From NCBI GenBank assembly GCA_002771315.1, contig PCSF01000230.1, positions 13,115-21,400 of the forward strand: a stretch of 8,286 nucleotides of DNA, read 5' to 3'. Below are positions 6,744 to 8,286 of the stretch, in pieces; the stretch's first letter is position 1; every line of letters begins with the position of its first letter. The DNA is from Desulfobacterales bacterium CG23_combo_of_CG06-09_8_20_14_all_52_9. Lineage in GTDB: Bacteria > Desulfobacterota > Desulfobacteria > Desulfobacterales > UBA2156. Both the position numbers and the translations under genes were made by a program. The notes below the pieces were generated by a model. It saw only the letters and a program-made list of their open reading frames with translations, ran no database searches and was not told where the DNA came from.

Positions 6744-7727
6744 ATGGCTGAGATGTCCATGGGACAAGCATTGAATACCGCTTTGACCCTTGCCATGCAG
6801 GGGGATGATCGGGTTTTTTTGGCCGGAGAGGGGGTGGGGGTTTCCATCCACCAGGATCCCAACATGCCCACCCATGGACTTCTGGAAAAGTTTGGTCCCC
6901 AGCGGATCAAGGATACTCCCGTCAGCGAAGCGGCTATTGCCGGGCTGGCCGTAGGGGCTTCGGTCATGGGGCTGCGGCCGGTAGTTGAAATCATGTTTTT
7001 CCCCTTCATCACTCTGGCCAGCGACATGCTGGTCAATCATGCCGGCAAGCTGCGTTATCTGAGCGGCGGCAAATCCAGCTTTCCCCTGACGGTGCGGGTC
7101 AAGGCCGGGATCGGATTCGGCGCCGGCTGTCAGCATTCCCACAATCTGGAGGCCTGGATCGCCCACAGCCCGGGACTGAAGCTGGTTTGGCCGTCTACAC
7201 CTCACGATGCCAAGGGGCTCCTGCTCAGCGCCATTTTCGATCCTGACCCGGTGATCATGGTCGAGGATATGATGTTGTACTGGATGAAAGGCGAAGTCCC
7301 GGAAGGCGATTATCGTATCCCGATCGGCCAGGCGAGGCTGGTGGCTGAGGGAACCGACTGCACCGTGGTCGCATACGGTGCCGCCCTGTATACGGCTTTA
7401 AAGGGTGTCAAGGCGCTGGCCGCCGAGGGCATCACTTGTGATATCATCGATCTGCGCAGCCTGGTGCCCCTGGACAAGGCCTGTCTGCTGAGTTCTGTGC
7501 GCAAGACCGGTCGCTTGGTGGTTGTACATGAAGCCAACCGGTTCTGCGGCTACGGCGCCGAGCTGGCTGCTATAGCCGCAGAAGAAGCATTCAGGGACCT
7601 CAAGGGTCCCATCCAGCGGGTGGCCGCACCCCAGATCCCGGTGCCAGGCTCTCCTCCCCAGGAACAATTTTATAAGCCGAGCGCCGAGAGTGTGGCGGCA
7701 GCAATCCGTGCCGCCATCCGGGGATGA
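6744..7727 (+). CDS. Thiamine-diphosphate-dependent dehydrogenase E1, beta subunit
   Basis: This 327-residue beta chain should pair with the alpha subunit encoded just upstream to build the E1 active site. The N-terminal pyrimidine-binding transketolase domain (about 4-180) shows GEGVG at 28-32 (GEDVG in most relatives), IKDTPVSEAAIAG at 55-67 with Glu62 as the likely cofactor-activating acid, RPVVEIMFFPF at 78-88 and KLRYLSGGK at 102-110. HSHNLEAWIAHSPGLK (131-146) and PSTPHDAKGLL (150-160) also fit the family. The C-terminal transketolase domain spans about 195-318 and includes DLRSLVPLD (236-244), VVHEA (260-264) and GAELAA (271-276). The region after Gly32 (SIHQDPNMPTHGLLEKFG) departs from the common family wording, and MVEDMMLYWMKGEVPE (172-187) replaces the more usual FLEHxxLY-type stretch. 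These differences suggest a less-studied branch. A hairpin and T-run 17 bases after the stop probably end the operon. Confidence 0.9.
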   Translation: MAEMSMGQALNTALTLAMQGDDRVFLAGEGVGVSIHQDPNMPTHGLLEKFGPQRIKDTPVSEAAIAGLAVGASVMGLRPVVEIMFFPFITLASDMLVNHAGKLRYLSGGKSSFPLTVRVKAGIGFGAGCQHSHNLEAWIAHSPGLKLVWPSTPHDAKGLLLSAIFDPDPVIMVEDMMLYWMKGEVPEGDYRIPIGQARLVAEGTDCTVVAYGAALYTALKGVKALAAEGITCDIIDLRSLVPLDKACLLSSVRKTGRLVVVHEANRFCGYGAELAAIAAEEAFRDLKGPIQRVAAPQIPVPGSPPQEQFYKPSAESVAAAIRAAIRG

Positions 7728-7743
7728 TGCCGGATAGACTTGC

Positions 7744-7766
7744 TGGATCTGACGCGATCCATTTTT
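7744..7766 (+). terminator. Probable intrinsic terminator of the E1 operon
   Basis: TGGATC at 7744-7749 and GATCCA at 7756-7761 form a perfect 6-bp stem with a 6-base loop, followed at once by TTTTT (7762-7766). It starts 17 bases after the E1 beta stop. The stem is short, so strength is uncertain. Confidence 0.55.
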
Positions 7767-7786
7767 CCGGCGCCGTCACCCGCCTT

Positions 7787-7821
7787 GCGATGGGGTTCTG
7801 TTGGATCGCTCATTCTTTTTT
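7787..7821 (+). terminator. Weaker second terminator candidate
   Basis: GCGAT at 7787-7791 pairs with ATCGC at 7805-7809 across a 13-base loop, with TTTTTT at 7816-7821. The 6-base gap between stem and T-run and the large loop make it weak. It may back up the terminator at 7744-7766. Confidence 0.25.
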
Positions 7822-7921
7822 ATTGAATGGAATTAACCATTTTGCATGCTTCAGTATCAAAGTTTTAAGAGTGTCTCGGTGCTGTCAGTATAAGAGCGGT
7901 GCCCAAGGCAGCCCTTAACCT

Positions 7922-8286
7922 TTACTTCTTGACCAGTTCTACCCGCCGATTTTTAGCGCGGCCCTTTTCGGTTTTGTTGTCGGCGATGGGTTTTTTTTCT
8001 CCAAAGCCTGCGGCCGACAATCTTTGCTGGGCGATGCCCTGGGCCACGATGACCTGTACCACCGCCTCAGCCCTTTGCTTGGAGAGCTTCAGGTTGGCAT
8101 CGTCGGCGCCCACATCGTCGGTGTGGCCCTCCACCAGGATATTCAGATCGGCGTGGTCGCGCAGCATGGTCACGATCTGGCGCACCACCGCTTCGCTTTC
8201 CGGGCGGATGACGGCCTTTCCCGTGTCGAAGTGGATGTAAAGGGCCACATGGCCGCTGCGGTTGAGCTCTTCCAGCATCCAATCGG
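7922..8286 (-). CDS. OmpA-family protein, C-terminal peptidoglycan-binding domain (5' end outside window)
   Basis: The visible 120 residues are almost entirely an OmpA-like domain, which anchors the outer membrane to peptidoglycan. Counting from the Met at 8278, the domain opens with ALYIHFDTGKAVIRPES (12-28). The core VEGHTDDVG (49-57) is followed by LSKQRAEAV (65-73). Asp54 and Arg69 have the 15-residue spacing of the two residues that bind diaminopimelate in OmpA proteins. It closes with GFGEKKPIADN and the NRRVEL motif (110-115). The frame stays open through the window edge (Asp-Trp precede that Met), and relatives carry an N-terminal barrel, lipobox or other domain, so the Met at 8278 is probably internal. 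It converges on the E1 operon with 194 bases between the stops. Whether it is a porin-like OmpA, a Pal-like lipoprotein or another OmpA-domain protein cannot be told from this part. Confidence 0.9.
   Translation of the reverse strand, partial: DWMLEELNRSGHVALYIHFDTGKAVIRPESEAVVRQIVTMLRDHADLNILVEGHTDDVGADDANLKLSKQRAEAVVQVIVAQGIAQQRLSAAGFGEKKPIADNKTEKGRAKNRRVELVKK

Noticed and set aside
5750..7036. 428-codon open frame on the minus strand opposite the E1 genes
   Set aside because: It lies fully antisense to two clearly real genes. Its translation has an unnatural mix rich in His, Arg, Gly and Ser, with no recognisable domain, as expected from the complement of GC-biased codons.
7724..7918. 64-codon frame whose ATG overlaps the E1 beta stop
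   Set aside because: The ATGA overlap suggests translational coupling, but no ribosome binding site precedes it, the residues match no family, and both terminator candidates lie inside it.

Overview
The window looks like chromosomal DNA of a Gram-negative bacterium, most likely a Desulfobacterota (former Deltaproteobacteria) lineage. This is inferred from protein style: a PAS hybrid kinase whose N-terminus (MASKPTDEELKQKIEKLEKE) has the coiled-coil opening common in that group, a cobalamin-binding radical SAM protein of the DUF4070 type, and an OmpA-family protein that requires an outer membrane. No rRNA, tRNA, CRISPR array, insertion sequence or phage gene was seen, and no mobile-element boundary.

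Layout from left to right. (1) 39-1517, minus strand: a B12-binding radical SAM enzyme of unknown substrate. (2) 1518-1912: a divergent intergenic region with a hairpin, a possible promoter for the leftward gene, and a short protein-like reading frame that runs into the next gene. (3) 1913-3928: a soluble PAS-PAS-HisKA-HATPase-REC hybrid histidine kinase with all catalytic residues visible. (4) 4065-5591: a secreted protein joining an SGNH-hydrolase-like domain to a C-terminal beta-sandwich that resembles a carbohydrate-binding module. (5) 5744-7727: a two-gene operon for the alpha and beta subunits of a thiamine-diphosphate-dependent E1 dehydrogenase (acetoin/2-oxoacid type), preceded by a good sigma-70-like promoter and followed by a probable terminator. 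(6) 7922-8286, minus strand: the C-terminal OmpA peptidoglycan-binding domain of a gene whose 5' part lies outside the window.

The genes appear to form separate transcription units. The kinase and the secreted SGNH-like protein run in the same direction 136 bp apart, so they could be co-transcribed or linked in regulation, but nothing in the sequence proves it. The E1 pair stands apart: no E2 acyltransferase or E3 dihydrolipoyl dehydrogenase gene lies on either side, so it must use partners encoded elsewhere or act without them. I found no clear sign of a new multi-gene system. The parts most worth a second look are the secreted SGNH-like/carbohydrate-binding protein, the E1 pair without E2/E3, the radical SAM enzyme without context, and the unexplained stretch at 1720-1935.
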